DNA of 64,000 bases from assembly GCA_026416715.1 (NCBI GenBank), contig JAOAEQ010000001.1:178943-242942 (forward strand). Direction: 5' to 3'. The position numbers and the translations under genes were made by a program. This document shows, piece after piece, positions 27,036-37,468 of the stretch (positions are counted from its first letter, which is position 1; the number at the start of each line of letters is the position of its first letter). The DNA is from a bacterium. Lineage in GTDB: Bacteria > UBP4 > UBA4092 > JAOAEQ01. The notes below the pieces were generated by a model that was given only the letters and a program-made list of their open reading frames with translations, was not told the origin of the DNA and searched no databases.

Positions 27036-27707
27036 TTACTTGGTTTTCTTACTTCCCGTAGATGTTGCGGTCGTCGCAGATGACGTTGCTGCTGGAACAG
27101 GTTTACTCATGGAAGTTTTTGTCGTATCCGTCGCCGTTCCTGTCGTTGAGGCTATGGTATTTAATAGGTTCGTTATCCGCTCGGTTAAATCCATTTCTGG
27201 ACGATAATACCGCACCGCTCGTTTATCTAGTATCAAGGTATATCCTTCCTGGTCAGCCAGTATCGTATAGATCTTATGTAGGTTAATCTCTAATTCTTTC
27301 GTCAGCTCTTCCGCAGTTTTATCTATTTTGGCTGATAGGTCTTCAATGTTATCACGCAGTTCACGTTCTGCAGATTTTATTGCCGCTTCTCGTTTAGCAA
27401 TTTCTTCCGGTTTCAGAACACTCTTTTGTTTTCTTAAATCCTCTTTCAGCGCGCTAATCTGTTTATCTTGCTCCTGCAGTTTATCCCGCAATGGCTGAAA
27501 TTCAGCATCTGCTTTCTTCTGGACGTCCCAAGATTTATATACTTTAAAAACATCTACGACCCCAATCTTTTGTTCTGGTTTTTTGCTACTTTCCGAAGCA
27601 GCAGTTGGTATCGCTCGCATCGTTGTATCCATCGGTTGCGCTAAGGCGAGTACTCCGATTGTCACCACAATGCTGGTTATCACAATAACTCGCATAAAAT
27701 TGCTCAT
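27036..27707 (-). CDS. OmpH/Skp-family periplasmic chaperone
   Basis: Signal-bearing, mostly helical protein (223 residues) that should chaperone unfolded outer-membrane proteins. N-terminal hydrophobic segment to about residue 24 ending LALAQ, then KIGVVDVFKVYKSWDVQKKADAE and a long coiled coil (QDKQISALKEDLRKQK), and the strand segment EGYTLILDKRAVRYY. The C-terminal 35 residues are a Thr/Ser/Ala-rich tail not found in short Skp. GGAGGA lies 7 bases before the ATG. Directly downstream of bamA, the classic order. Confidence 0.9.
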   Translation of the reverse strand: MSNFMRVIVITSIVVTIGVLALAQPMDTTMRAIPTAASESSKKPEQKIGVVDVFKVYKSWDVQKKADAEFQPLRDKLQEQDKQISALKEDLRKQKSVLKPEEIAKREAAIKSAERELRDNIEDLSAKIDKTAEELTKELEINLHKIYTILADQEGYTLILDKRAVRYYRPEMDLTERITNLLNTIASTTGTATDTTKTSMSKPVPAATSSATTATSTGSKKTK

Positions 27708-27781
27708 ACCAATGTCCTCCTAACTCTACTTCGTATAGTTTCCCTGGGTAAATCGATATCAGATTTAGCTTTAGGTATGCA

Positions 27782-30223
27782 TTAAAAGGTTGACCCGAAC
27801 GTAAAATAAAACCCTTGCGTTTCGTCTCCAGATTGGGTATTGATTGGAATTCCGTATCCTAACTGGATAGTGCCGAAAAACAGATTGAACAGAATCCCAG
27901 CACCAACTCCATAGCGAACCTCATCGAAATTTACATCATCAATCTTACGCCAAACCCCTCCTGCATCAAGAAAAACTATTCCATAAATTCTATCCACTAG
28001 CGGACGCCGGAGCTCTACATTCGCATTGAGCATTACATCACCACCTACATTCACTTCCAAGACCTCCTGCTGGTCTTCATCAATATAGGTTACCCGGGGT
28101 GATACCCCGCGAAAATCATATCCGCGTAACGAATTCGCCCCACCGAGATAAAATCGATCCGGTAACGGCGCATCGTCAGTATCATCATAGGGGGCTATAT
28201 ATCCACCACGAACTCGTAACGCTCCGACAACTTGGTGCCCAAGTCGTTTATACCAACACGATTCACCATAATATTTTATATAATTATTATCGCCACCAAA
28301 TGGACCACCAGCAATTTCAATATTCGCTACATACCGACTTCCGCGTGTCGGCCAGAGATAATTGTCCCGGGTATCATAAATGATTCCTGGGGTAATGCTA
28401 TGTGTTATCGATTCAGTTGGTCCGACAATGCTCGGAATGATATACCCTTCTTCTTCTGGAGTTAAGGAAAATTTAACATGTTTTAATTGGGTAGTCAACC
28501 GCAAGTTCTGATTGATGGGATACGAAACAAACAAAGTTGCGCCAGTCTTTTTCTCCTGATAATCATGTGATGAACTTTCCGAATACACCTGATTCCCGGT
28601 TGAATCATATTCGAACGGAGTACTAGTTAGACTTCGCTCTAGACTTTCACGGAATATCGCGAACTCGGCCGTCCATGGCGTATCAAGAAAATAGGGATCA
28701 CGAAAAGTTAAACTATAATCGGTTCCTTCTTCTGCGATTTCGGTATGAACCCGAACCTGTCGCCCAGTACCTAACAGATTTAGTTCAGAAATATCGAGGT
28801 ATAACGCTGCTTTTTTCTCACTACTATATCCCCCACCCAGCATAATATTCCCTGTTTTCTTCTCGATTACCGCAATAGATAAATCCATTGTATCTTCCGC
28901 TACGGTCGGTTCTGGAATAATACTTACCCGATCGAAAAATCCTAAATTGTAAAGTCTCTGCTGCGATTTGAGGATTTCATTCCGGCTCATAACATCTCCC
29001 CGCTGCAAAGTTACCTCGCGTAATATTACCTTCTGTTTTGTCTTTAACGGAACCTCTTCCATTGTGCGGGATTCTTCTAGTTTAAATCCGAGAATATTTA
29101 TTTCCCCGACATAACACCGCGGTCGCTCAAAAATGCTATAGGTAACGTTAACCGTATGATTGTTATCATCCAGTTCAAGTTGCGGTTTAACTTCCGTTTG
29201 AATATATCCGAGATTCGCATAATGTTCGTATATCCGAACGATATCTCTTTCGAGAATCGTCTGACTATATCGCGCTCCTGAACTCGACTGAACATACCGT
29301 TGCAACTCGTTCGTTGAAAATAATGTATTTCCAGCAATCGTAATATTCCTCCAGCTATATACTGTTCCTTCTTCGACCTTAAAACAGACTCGAACCCCAT
29401 CTTGACCATGAACTGGTTCTGGGTCAAGTGCGGTCACTTTCACTCGGAGAAATCCTTCATCTTTATACAACCTTTCTATCGTTACACAATCGCTAGCGAT
29501 ATCTTCTGGATTATAATATCGGCGAACAATCCACCAACTTTTTCTACTTTTTAATTTTTTAAGCAACCGGTGAGTCTTTATATGTTCATTGCCGAGAATT
29601 TCAAGCCGGATAATTTTCTGCCGTTTATGTTCGGTTATCGTATAGCGGAGTCGGCAAGAATCCGCAGTGACTGGTTCAATGGTTCCGGTAACCTCAGCCT
29701 CAATTTCTTTACTATCATAAAACCGTTTGATTTTTTCAGCATAGTCATCCAAAGTATCTGAGGTTAACACCGCTGATTTGCGAAAACCGATTTCCGATTT
29801 TAATCGTTTTGCCCGGAACGTCTTATTCCCAACGAAAACGATATCCGTAACTATCGGATTCTCTTTTACAACAAACGTTATCGCTACACCATCTGGTTTT
29901 TTGACTACATCAAGCTTCACATCGGCAAAATAACCGAGCTGGTATATTTGCCGTAGGTCTTCTTCCACCGCTGACTGCAGATACGTTTGCCCAACGTTCG
30001 ACTTAACCACACGTAAAATATCCTTGCGCCGAATATGATTATTTCCGGTGATGGTTATAGACCGAATCTGATCAGGAGAACTTATTTTAGCCCGCGCTAC
30101 TGCGGTAGAAGAACCGAAAAAAAGAAAAACAACAAAACTGCATAGGCAAAATAAAATCTTTGCACAGGAAATTAATTTCTGTAATCCTTGACGGTTTCCC
30201 CAAGCGGCTAGTTGCGTGAACAT
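27782..30223 (-). CDS. bamA: Outer membrane protein assembly factor BamA
   Basis: Essential Omp85 insertase of the BAM complex, 813 residues. A hydrophobic N-terminal region (about residues 17-45) is the signal. Five POTRA domains fill residues about 50-430 (IRSITITGNNHIRRKDIL first), then a 16-strand barrel; the last residue is Phe (FYFTFGSTF), the usual barrel end. The VRGGYIAPY and FYLGGANSLRGYDFRGVSPR segments include the RGF-type loop-6 motif as RGYDFRG. It starts only 9 bases after clpC, so it is co-transcribed with the mcsB-clpC genes. Confidence 0.97.
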   Translation of the reverse strand: MFTQLAAWGNRQGLQKLISCAKILFCLCSFVVFLFFGSSTAVARAKISSPDQIRSITITGNNHIRRKDILRVVKSNVGQTYLQSAVEEDLRQIYQLGYFADVKLDVVKKPDGVAITFVVKENPIVTDIVFVGNKTFRAKRLKSEIGFRKSAVLTSDTLDDYAEKIKRFYDSKEIEAEVTGTIEPVTADSCRLRYTITEHKRQKIIRLEILGNEHIKTHRLLKKLKSRKSWWIVRRYYNPEDIASDCVTIERLYKDEGFLRVKVTALDPEPVHGQDGVRVCFKVEEGTVYSWRNITIAGNTLFSTNELQRYVQSSSGARYSQTILERDIVRIYEHYANLGYIQTEVKPQLELDDNNHTVNVTYSIFERPRCYVGEINILGFKLEESRTMEEVPLKTKQKVILREVTLQRGDVMSRNEILKSQQRLYNLGFFDRVSIIPEPTVAEDTMDLSIAVIEKKTGNIMLGGGYSSEKKAALYLDISELNLLGTGRQVRVHTEIAEEGTDYSLTFRDPYFLDTPWTAEFAIFRESLERSLTSTPFEYDSTGNQVYSESSSHDYQEKKTGATLFVSYPINQNLRLTTQLKHVKFSLTPEEEGYIIPSIVGPTESITHSITPGIIYDTRDNYLWPTRGSRYVANIEIAGGPFGGDNNYIKYYGESCWYKRLGHQVVGALRVRGGYIAPYDDTDDAPLPDRFYLGGANSLRGYDFRGVSPRVTYIDEDQQEVLEVNVGGDVMLNANVELRRPLVDRIYGIVFLDAGGVWRKIDDVNFDEVRYGVGAGILFNLFFGTIQLGYGIPINTQSGDETQGFYFTFGSTF

Positions 30224-30232
30224 TACTTGTCC

Positions 30233-32695
30233 TTATGTGAGACTGGAAGCTATTTCGATAGGTTTCGTTTCGACATTAAATATAATCTTGTCGTTCTGAA
30301 CATCGGCGATAATCTCTCCGCCTTCTTTAAATCGACCACGGAGCAACTCTTCTGATAACGGGTCTTCAACATATCGTTGTAACGCACGACGTAACGGGCG
30401 TGCGCCATTAGTCGGGTCAAACCCTACAGTACCAAGAAACTCTTTTGCCGCTTCAGTTAATCGCAACGTCAACCCCTGTTCCGCCAATCGTTGTTTCATC
30501 TCGGTTAACATTAATTCGATAATTTTAATTATCTCCGGTTTGCCGAGTGGATGGAATACAACCACTTCATCCACCCGGTTCAAAAATTCTGGGTTGAACG
30601 TTTTTTTCAATTCGCCTATAATTTTTTCTTTCATTTGTTGATACGACGCTTCCGCCCCTGCTCCATGAAATCCTAATGTTCCTTTTTGATGGATTAATCG
30701 CGCGCCAAGATTCGATGTCATGATCACCACACTATTCCGAAAATCAACCGTTCTACCTGTAGCATCGGTTAATCTCCCATCATCAAGTACCTGCAACAGA
30801 ATGTTAAACACATCCGGATGCGCTTTTTCTATTTCATCCAACAGAACTACACTATATGGTTTTCGTCGAACTTTTTCGGTTAACTGACCGCCTTCATCAT
30901 GACCGATATATCCTGGTGGCGCGCCAACCAACCGAGATACCGCGAATTTCTCCATATACTCGGACATATCAATCCGAATCAACGCATCTTCATCGCCAAA
31001 CAAAAATTCCGCTAAGGCCCGCGCTAGTTCAGTTTTTCCTACGCCGGTCGGTCCGAGGAAAATAAACGAACCGACTGGTCGTTTATGGTCTTTCAATCCT
31101 GCACGAGCTCGCCGAATCGCTCGCGAGATAACTTCAAGCGCTTCATCTTGTCCAACGATCCGGTGGCGTAACGCGTCGGTCATCCGCAATAATTTTTCTG
31201 ATTCTTTCTCTTCTAGCTTAATGACCGGGATGCCGGTCCATTTCGATACAATATAAGCGATATCTTCTTCCGTGATAATATTTTCCCGCTGGATTTGGGC
31301 TTTCCGTTCTTCCCATTGTTTCTTTTCGACTTCATAACGAAGCCGAAGTTTTCGTTCATGGTCGCGCAGTCGTGCCGCTTTTTCATATTCCTGCGCTTTA
31401 ATTGCATTTTCTTTTTCGATCCGAACCGATTCAATTTCTTTTTCTAACTCTTTAAAATCTGGCGGACGCATATGGGATTTCAATCTCGCGCGAGCACCAG
31501 CTTCATCAATCACATCAATCGCTTTATCCGGAAGGAATCGACCGCTAATATATCGGTCAGCAAGTTTCGCTGCCGCTTCAATCGCATCTTCCGTAATCGT
31601 TACATCGTGGTATTCCTGATATTTATCTCGGAGTCCTTTCAGGATGCGAATCGTATCATTGACCGACGGCGGGTCAACGATAACCATCTGAAACCGCCGT
31701 TCTAACGCGCCATCACGTTCGATATATTTTCGATAATCTTCCAGCGTCGTTGCCCCGATACATTGCAGTTCACCTCGAGCTAACGCCGGTTTTAACATAC
31801 TACTCGCATCAATCGCCCCTTCTGCGGCACCAGCACCAATTAACGTGTGTAATTCATCGATAAATAAAATGATATCATCTGACCGGCGGATTTCATGCAT
31901 AATCGCTTTCATCCGCTCTTCAAACTGACCTCGATATTTTGTTCCCGCGATAACCGCCGCTAAATCGAGCGTTAACAATCGCCGATTGCTCAGAATATCC
32001 GGCGCTTTTCCGGAGACAATGCGTTGCGCTATCCCTTCAACGATAGCGGTTTTCCCAACCCCCGGTTCACCGACTAACACGGGATTATTTTTCGTTCTAC
32101 GACAGAGGATTTGGAGCACACGTTCAATTTCATCCTCCCGCCCGATAACCGGGTCAAGTTTATTTTCTCGAGCTAGTTCCGTTAAATCTCGACCGAACGT
32201 ATCGAGCGCTGGCGTTTTACTTTTCTTTTTCGCTCCCGCCGCAGAAGCTGGGGTTCCACCGAGTAAACTTATAATTTGATTCCTAGCCGCATCGATGGTT
32301 ATTCCAAATGCATCAAGCGACTTATATGCTATACCTTCTCCTTCACGAATGAGACCAAGCAGAATATGTTCCGTCCCGATATATGAATGCCCGAGGTTCT
32401 GCGCTTCTTCTCGGGCTAAATCAATTACTTTTCGCGCTCGGGGAGTATAGGGGACATCACCTAACGTTGGCACACTACTCCCGGGTTTTGCTAGCTTTTC
32501 GATTTCATGACGAAGTAAATCAATATCAACATTCAGCCGTTGGATTGTTTCAAATCCAACGCCACTGCCTTCTCGCAACAATGCGAGCAGAATATGTTCT
32601 GTACCAATATAATCATGGCCAAGCCGTGCAGCTTCTTCCCGGGCAATATGGGTTACGATTTTTTTCGCTCGTTCAGTAAATTCAGCACCATTCAT
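30233..32695 (-). CDS. clpC: ATP-dependent Clp protease ATPase subunit ClpC
   Basis: AAA+ unfoldase that feeds ClpP. Two Clp-N repeats (residues about 1-145), AAA-1 with GEPGVGKTA, a UVR/coiled-coil middle domain ([20 protein letters not shown]), AAA-2 with GPTGVGKTE, and the C-terminal D2 domain. Start set at the ATG at 32695 ([12 protein letters not shown]), as in homologues; an upstream in-frame start at 32716 is less likely. No Shine-Dalgarno is visible; instead a long hairpin ends 8 bases upstream. McsB just upstream implies the phospho-arginine degradation route. Confidence 0.97.
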   Translation of the reverse strand: MNGAEFTERAKKIVTHIAREEAARLGHDYIGTEHILLALLREGSGVGFETIQRLNVDIDLLRHEIEKLAKPGSSVPTLGDVPYTPRARKVIDLAREEAQNLGHSYIGTEHILLGLIREGEGIAYKSLDAFGITIDAARNQIISLLGGTPASAAGAKKKSKTPALDTFGRDLTELARENKLDPVIGREDEIERVLQILCRRTKNNPVLVGEPGVGKTAIVEGIAQRIVSGKAPDILSNRRLLTLDLAAVIAGTKYRGQFEERMKAIMHEIRRSDDIILFIDELHTLIGAGAAEGAIDASSMLKPALARGELQCIGATTLEDYRKYIERDGALERRFQMVIVDPPSVNDTIRILKGLRDKYQEYHDVTITEDAIEAAAKLADRYISGRFLPDKAIDVIDEAGARARLKSHMRPPDFKELEKEIESVRIEKENAIKAQEYEKAARLRDHERKLRLRYEVEKKQWEERKAQIQRENIITEEDIAYIVSKWTGIPVIKLEEKESEKLLRMTDALRHRIVGQDEALEVISRAIRRARAGLKDHKRPVGSFIFLGPTGVGKTELARALAEFLFGDEDALIRIDMSEYMEKFAVSRLVGAPPGYIGHDEGGQLTEKVRRKPYSVVLLDEIEKAHPDVFNILLQVLDDGRLTDATGRTVDFRNSVVIMTSNLGARLIHQKGTLGFHGAGAEASYQQMKEKIIGELKKTFNPEFLNRVDEVVVFHPLGKPEIIKIIELMLTEMKQRLAEQGLTLRLTEAAKEFLGTVGFDPTNGARPLRRALQRYVEDPLSEELLRGRFKEGGEIIADVQNDKIIFNVETKPIEIASSLT

Positions 32696-32703
32696 AGGAA
32701 AAC

Positions 32704-32821
32704 AAATTCGAAACAAAATTAAACCGCAGAGAATACATTTGGGGGGTATTCACAGCCTCAGCGAATTTGCCGGTATCAAGTTTGATTTTGTTTCGAATTT
32801 CGATATTTGAATGTCGAAATT
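32704..32821 (-). promoter_or_regulatory. Multi-stem leader between mcsB and clpC
   Basis: The 21-base arms 32704-32724 and 32780-32800 pair at 20 positions, the exception being a G-U-type mismatch. Inside lies GAATAC/GTATTC (10-base loop). A third stem AATTTCGA/TCGAAATT (32796-32803, 32814-32821) overlaps the outer arm, so the two are mutually exclusive. The last base of the long stem is 8 bases before the clpC ATG. Could be an RNA switch, thermosensor or repeat element. Confidence 0.6.
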
Positions 32822-32832
32822 ATCTTTTTAGG

Positions 32833-33876
32833 TTATGTTAGTCGTTCTCGGATTAATTTCGCGCGCAAAATATCACGCATTCGGCTATCCAATTCTTTCC
32901 CAAACAGGCGCTGTAAATGTGCGGGTTGCGTGATAAACATCAATTCGTTTATCGTTACCAACGGTATATCAATCCACCCTAAGTTTACGCCGAGTCGTAC
33001 CTGGGATAACAAATTGATTGTTTCGCGCGCGGAAATTAACCGTGCTTGTGTTAATATACCATACGCACGATAGACAATATCTTCAACTTCACTGCGCATT
33101 TCTTTCTGCAAATGAAACCGAGCAGTCTGTTCACGACCAATAATCTGTTTCACATAATTTTCAAGATTAGTAACGATGGTCTCTTCCGATTGTCCTAACG
33201 TTGTCTGATTTGATATCTGATATAAATCTCCATAAACTTCGCTTCCCTCTCCATATAATCCACGAAAAGTTAACCCGAGTTGGTTGATTGAATGCAGGAT
33301 GCGGTCTATCTGTTTTGTCAATCCCAATGCCGGAAGATGCAGCATAGCAGATGCACGAATTCCTGTTCCAACATTGGTGGGACAAGCGGTTAAATATCCG
33401 ATATGCGCGTGAACTGCATAGGGTAAATATTGCGATAATTCATCATCAACCGCGTTAATTTCCTGCCAGGCATTTTTTATCTGGAATCCGGGGTAGATAC
33501 ACTGGAGTCGCAAATGGTCTTCCTCATTAATCATCACACTAATCGCTTCTGTCTCGTTGATTACAACCGCCCGTTGTTTTCCACCTTTCGAAAGTTCCTG
33601 CGAAATCAGATGCCGTTCTAAGAGAAACTGCCGATCGAGTTTAGATGTTTGGTCAAGGAAGATAGAGTCCGCCGATTTCAATCGGTCAGTCTGTTTCATT
33701 GCTGCAAGAGCGAGTTGTACAATCTGTTCTAGTTCAGTCGAATTTGCTCGTTGCGGAAAACAATACCCTGCCACATTCCGAGCCAACCGAACTCGACTCG
33801 AAATAACCGTTTCGTATAACGGACCTACCGCAGCAAACCAAACAGTATGCTGACTCCGGGATATTGTCCTCGCCAT
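32833..33876 (-). CDS. mcsB: Protein-arginine kinase McsB
   Basis: Phosphorylates arginines in damaged proteins, marking them for ClpCP. Guanido-kinase fold; substrate and catalytic segments are VMINEEDHLRLQCIYPGF and CPTNVGTGIRASAMLHLP (conserved Cys loop). The C terminus carries RDILRA, matching the RDxxRA phospho-arginine-binding motif described for the Bacillus enzyme. 347 residues, usual. Upstream is an Rrf2 regulator and downstream clpC; the activator mcsA is absent, so McsB may act without it here. Confidence 0.95.
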   Translation of the reverse strand: MARTISRSQHTVWFAAVGPLYETVISSRVRLARNVAGYCFPQRANSTELEQIVQLALAAMKQTDRLKSADSIFLDQTSKLDRQFLLERHLISQELSKGGKQRAVVINETEAISVMINEEDHLRLQCIYPGFQIKNAWQEINAVDDELSQYLPYAVHAHIGYLTACPTNVGTGIRASAMLHLPALGLTKQIDRILHSINQLGLTFRGLYGEGSEVYGDLYQISNQTTLGQSEETIVTNLENYVKQIIGREQTARFHLQKEMRSEVEDIVYRAYGILTQARLISARETINLLSQVRLGVNLGWIDIPLVTINELMFITQPAHLQRLFGKELDSRMRDILRAKLIRERLT

Positions 33877-33893
33877 ATGATAAAATTTAAAAC

Positions 33894-33954
33894 CAGAAGT
33901 TAGAAGTTAAATTTCAGAATTCAACCAAATCTGATTTTTGCTTTTTGCCTTCTG
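33894..33954 (-). repeat. Imperfect palindrome between the Rrf2 gene and mcsB
   Basis: CAGAAG...TCAGA on the left roughly mirrors TCTGA...CTTCTG on the right (about 17 of 25 positions). The left arm contains CAGAAGTTAGAAGT, identical to the copy in the ispF repeat. Confidence 0.4.
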
Positions 33955-33956
33955 TT

Positions 33957-34394
33957 TCATTTTAGGTTTTTTTGATTCTTTAACAACTTCGCTGCATGGT
34001 CAGCAAGTTCCGCTAAATTATGCTGTTCAAAGACTTCCAGTAAACATTTTTGCGCTTTCTTCCAGACAGGATATAGCGGACATTTTTCGCTTCGGTCACA
34101 GCCCATGTTCCGAATTAAACAGCGATTTAAAAATATTGGTCCCTCAACCCCTTCAATGATTTCACGTAACGTTATCCGTGAAGCGGGTCTGGCTAACACG
34201 TATCCGCCTTTACTCCCTCGAACCGATTTAACTAACCCTTTCTTCGACAACTGCTGGAAAATTTTTATCATAAACGCCCGAGGGGTATTTTGTGCTATAC
34301 ATAAATCTTTAAGCAGCACTACCTTTTTATCGCGATACAATGCTAAATATACCATTCCACGAATCGCATATTCGCCCATTCGAGTTAATTCCAT
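33957..34394 (-). CDS. Rrf2-family transcriptional regulator
   Basis: Winged-helix repressor/activator that in known members (IscR, NsrR, RsrR) often senses iron-sulfur clusters or NO. N-terminal HTH MELTRMGEYAIRGMVYLAL and the wing GSKGGYVLARP are diagnostic. A three-Cys cluster CLIRNMGCDRSEKC is present, the normal [Fe-S] ligand set. The ATG at 34394 is preferred over a TTG at 34409. It occupies the place CtsR has in Firmicutes, so it may control mcsB-clpC and the outer-membrane genes behind it (inference). Confidence 0.92.
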   Translation of the reverse strand: MELTRMGEYAIRGMVYLALYRDKKVVLLKDLCIAQNTPRAFMIKIFQQLSKKGLVKSVRGSKGGYVLARPASRITLREIIEGVEGPIFLNRCLIRNMGCDRSEKCPLYPVWKKAQKCLLEVFEQHNLAELADHAAKLLKNQKNLK

Positions 34395-34453
34395 AATAGC
34401 TATCCCCAAAAATAATACGAATAAACCAGCATTCCACCCTATCGTTTCCGTGT

Positions 34454-34488
34454 ATTATATTATATCATTTTATCAGGAAAATGGTAAA
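34454..34488 (-). promoter_or_regulatory. Sigma-70-type promoter of the Rrf2-mcsB-clpC run
   Basis: On the minus strand TTTACC (34483-34488), 18 bases, then TATAAT (34459-34464), with a second overlapping TATAAT at 34454-34459. About 65 bases before the Rrf2 ATG. It probably drives the long stress and outer-membrane operon. Confidence 0.55.
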
Positions 34489-34601
34489 GTCAGAGTTATT
34501 GATATTAGTCGTTAGTTAAAAATATGGTTAGAAAAATAAGGTATGTGGTTAAAACTTAATTTCAACCTCTTATTAACGTGTAACTCATCAAGGAGTTCTC
34601 T

Positions 34602-35135
34602 ATGCAATCGCTTCTCTTACATGTTTGCTGTGGCCCCTGTGCAACGCAGGTTATTCGGGTTCTATCGCAGGAATATTCCGTAACAGGATTTTTCTATAAT
34701 CCGAACATTTTCCCCGAAGAAGAATATCAGCGGAGAGTAGCGTCGTTCCGCCGGTTAGCCGAACAATTCCATCTCCCCTATCAAATCGGAAATTATGATT
34801 ATACTCGCTGGGAAGAAGCTGTTCAAGGATATACAACCGAACCAGAAGGTAAAACCAGATGTTCAATCTGCTATCGATTCCGATTAGAGCGAACCGCTCA
34901 ACAAGCAATAAAGACAGGTTTTAGTCTATTTACCACCACACTCACGATTAGTCCGCATAAATCCGCTAGGGTTATTAATCCCATCGGACTCGACTTGGCG
35001 CAACAGTACCATATTTCCTTTTATCAAGCGGATTTTAAGAAAAAAGATGGATTTAAACAGAGTTGTTCTCTCGCAAAAGAATATAATCTTTATCGACAAA
35101 CTTACTGCGGATGCAAATATAGTCTTCGCAAATAA
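34602..35135 (+). CDS. queH: Epoxyqueuosine reductase QueH
   Basis: Last step of queuosine tRNA modification, reducing epoxyqueuosine in tRNA; QueH (DUF208) is the cobalamin-free alternative to QueG. Cysteine motifs are all visible: HVCCGPCA near the N terminus, CSICYRFRLERT mid-protein and YCGCKYS at the end, ligands for Fe-S and a further metal. 177 residues, standard. The AGGAG site lies 6 bases before the ATG. Stands alone between divergent and convergent genes. Confidence 0.93.
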   Translation: MQSLLLHVCCGPCATQVIRVLSQEYSVTGFFYNPNIFPEEEYQRRVASFRRLAEQFHLPYQIGNYDYTRWEEAVQGYTTEPEGKTRCSICYRFRLERTAQQAIKTGFSLFTTTLTISPHKSARVINPIGLDLAQQYHISFYQADFKKKDGFKQSCSLAKEYNLYRQTYCGCKYSLRK

Positions 35136-35300
35136 CCCCTATAATACACTACACAAGTATATACAAAATATATACCAATCAAGATTGAACGGCATCTATT
35201 TAGATTTGTTATTGATATTATTATGGTTAGCTAGTAAAGTCCTATATTCAGACTTTGACTAAATATTAGATAATCAGCGGTGAATCAAATATATTTGAAG

Positions 35301-37424
35301 TTATTCGTATAACTCAAACCAAGAAACCCCGGTCACCTGAACAAACCCGGTCATGATAATCGTATAATCTTGTTGGCTGCCGGTAAGCGAGCCCGTATGG
35401 CTAACTTGAATTTGGTATGGTCCGACCTCAACCGGAGCATCGATAACTATTTGTTCAACATTATCGAGATGATTCGGTCCAAGCGTAGTCGCTGCTTTCG
35501 CTGGATTGGTTTTGTCTAACTGATACGGATATCTAATCGTAGTCGATGGTGTGACAACCATCAAATCTAAATCGTTTACTAACGTTGGAGTTGCGTCATC
35601 TAATCCGCCGGTGTTCGCATTCCCCGCAGGGTCAGTCCAGACCAAGGTAACTTTAATCGGTTGGGTTCCATCGCTTATACGGGTATACGTTTTCGGGGAA
35701 CCAAAATAGGTATCATTAACAATATATTTATTGTTGATTGCGGTCGTTGCATTCGCAACGAGTAAATCTGCTGCACCACGGCCATTAAGTAATCCCCAAC
35801 CGAATCGGTAGTCCGGACCGGCAGTGTTGCCAGCTTCAAAAGCAGTATGGATCAGAATCGCTTTCATTTCAGCAGCTGTTGGTCGTGCGAGCGCTCCATG
35901 CTGCTGACGATACAATTGGGTTAATAATCCGATAGTTCCGGTAACCACTGGAGTTGCATGAGACGTACCGGAATTAACTAAATGGGCATAATCGTGGGTG
36001 CTATAAGTCGAATAAACATTGATTCCACTAGCGCAGAGGTCAGGTTTAATTCTTCCGTCATCAGGAGGACCCCAACTACTAAAAGTTGTCATCCGAATTG
36101 AATCCGTTGAAAACGGGTCGGCTAATATATAATATACCGCTCCGACAACAATAACGTTTTTCGCTACTGCTATTCCCTCGAGCGTATCAAATCCACCGCT
36201 ATCCCAGGCATCACTTGAATGGATACAATAAAACGTATGAACTGGTGTAGGCCATTCATCTCCATGATAATGGGCGCCACTGGTGCCGACATCAGTCCGG
36301 TCATTTCCGGCAGCACGGCAGACGATTATATTGGTATCATAAACGATATCATCTACTTCAGCAGATTCAACGATATATTTGCCAAATAGATAATCTTCAG
36401 TTAAATTGACGGTCGTATCGCCAAACCACCACCAATCCGTAGTAAACAATCCCGATTCGGGATGCCATCCTCTCACATAACCATACGAATGGTTCGAAGC
36501 GATTATCGTTAGCGCAGCTGAACGCAGTTCAGGAAAATCATTGTTCCAATCATAAGCCCATAGTGTTCCTTCATACGCCATACCGAGCGTTAACGGTTCT
36601 GTCGCTCCGTTGCCAACCATTGTTCCCGCAACATGGGTCGCATGACCTGACATACCCGCCGGCGAATCTTTCTGGATAACCCGGCTGGTAGCAAAATCAT
36701 AATGTGTTGCACGAACTGACCCTTCATCCCATTCACCGAGGATGACCCCTGCACCGGTTAGGTTATATCCCGCATCTCCACCCGGTTGAATCTGGTCGAT
36801 ATCGGACGTATCTGCTGCTTTCCGGTTGAACGGGATTTTAGGATTCGGGGTCAGCCAGAGTTGATATACCGCATCTTCATTCGCAAGTTCAAGAATTTGC
36901 TTTTTGGTTAGATAAACCGCTTGTTGTTTAGAACCGATACTACCACAGGTATCATTAGATAATTTCATATAAACCTTATTTTTTTCTTCTGCAGTAACAT
37001 CGGGGTAGAAATAGATTATTACGGCAAGTTTATCCTGTTCACCCATCATTGTAAGTCTTTTTTTAATTCCATATGCAAGTTTATCCTGTGGGTCGATATT
37101 CCCGACCCCATATACGAAATCTAATGATTTTACTGTAGCTAAATTTTCTTTTTTTACGGTAGCAAAATAAGCGTTAACTGGAAGATATTGATGGAGGATA
37201 ACTTCTAATTCTGTTAGTTTTTGCTTCTCTGCTATACTGAGTGGTTTCGTAAATTGGATTATAAGATGCCCCCGAGCTCCAGCTATGGTTGCTGAAGATG
37301 TTCGTAATTTCAGATCTAGTTGCCGGCCTCCAATATAAACCAGATTTTCCGAATAAACGATACCTGCGCCGACTATCATCAACATCAACACAATCATTAT
37401 ATAACTTTTTCTAAAGTGGTTCAT
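35301..37424 (-). CDS. Secreted S8 (subtilisin-like) serine protease
   Basis: Exported endopeptidase. N-terminal hydrophobic signal (IMIVLMLMIVGAGIVYS), an inhibitor/propeptide-like region to about residue 190, then the catalytic triad: Asp in GEWDEGSV, His in SGHATHVAGTM, the oxyanion Asn in RAAGNDRTD and Ser in SGTSHATP. A beta-sandwich domain of about 140 residues follows. The ATG at 37424 is chosen: GGAG lies upstream and a promoter -10 overlaps the longer upstream start, which would otherwise be untranscribed. No sorting tag is obvious; the C terminus is YE. Confidence 0.9.
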   Translation of the reverse strand: MNHFRKSYIMIVLMLMIVGAGIVYSENLVYIGGRQLDLKLRTSSATIAGARGHLIIQFTKPLSIAEKQKLTELEVILHQYLPVNAYFATVKKENLATVKSLDFVYGVGNIDPQDKLAYGIKKRLTMMGEQDKLAVIIYFYPDVTAEEKNKVYMKLSNDTCGSIGSKQQAVYLTKKQILELANEDAVYQLWLTPNPKIPFNRKAADTSDIDQIQPGGDAGYNLTGAGVILGEWDEGSVRATHYDFATSRVIQKDSPAGMSGHATHVAGTMVGNGATEPLTLGMAYEGTLWAYDWNNDFPELRSAALTIIASNHSYGYVRGWHPESGLFTTDWWWFGDTTVNLTEDYLFGKYIVESAEVDDIVYDTNIIVCRAAGNDRTDVGTSGAHYHGDEWPTPVHTFYCIHSSDAWDSGGFDTLEGIAVAKNVIVVGAVYYILADPFSTDSIRMTTFSSWGPPDDGRIKPDLCASGINVYSTYSTHDYAHLVNSGTSHATPVVTGTIGLLTQLYRQQHGALARPTAAEMKAILIHTAFEAGNTAGPDYRFGWGLLNGRGAADLLVANATTAINNKYIVNDTYFGSPKTYTRISDGTQPIKVTLVWTDPAGNANTGGLDDATPTLVNDLDLMVVTPSTTIRYPYQLDKTNPAKAATTLGPNHLDNVEQIVIDAPVEVGPYQIQVSHTGSLTGSQQDYTIIMTGFVQVTGVSWFELYE

Positions 37425-37468
37425 AATCGTATTACTCCGATATAATACATATTTTTTATAATTATTTA

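Noticed and set aside
35047-35262. 71-codon plus-strand frame at the end of queH
   Set aside because: It overlaps queH in another frame; composition is low-complexity hydrophobic.
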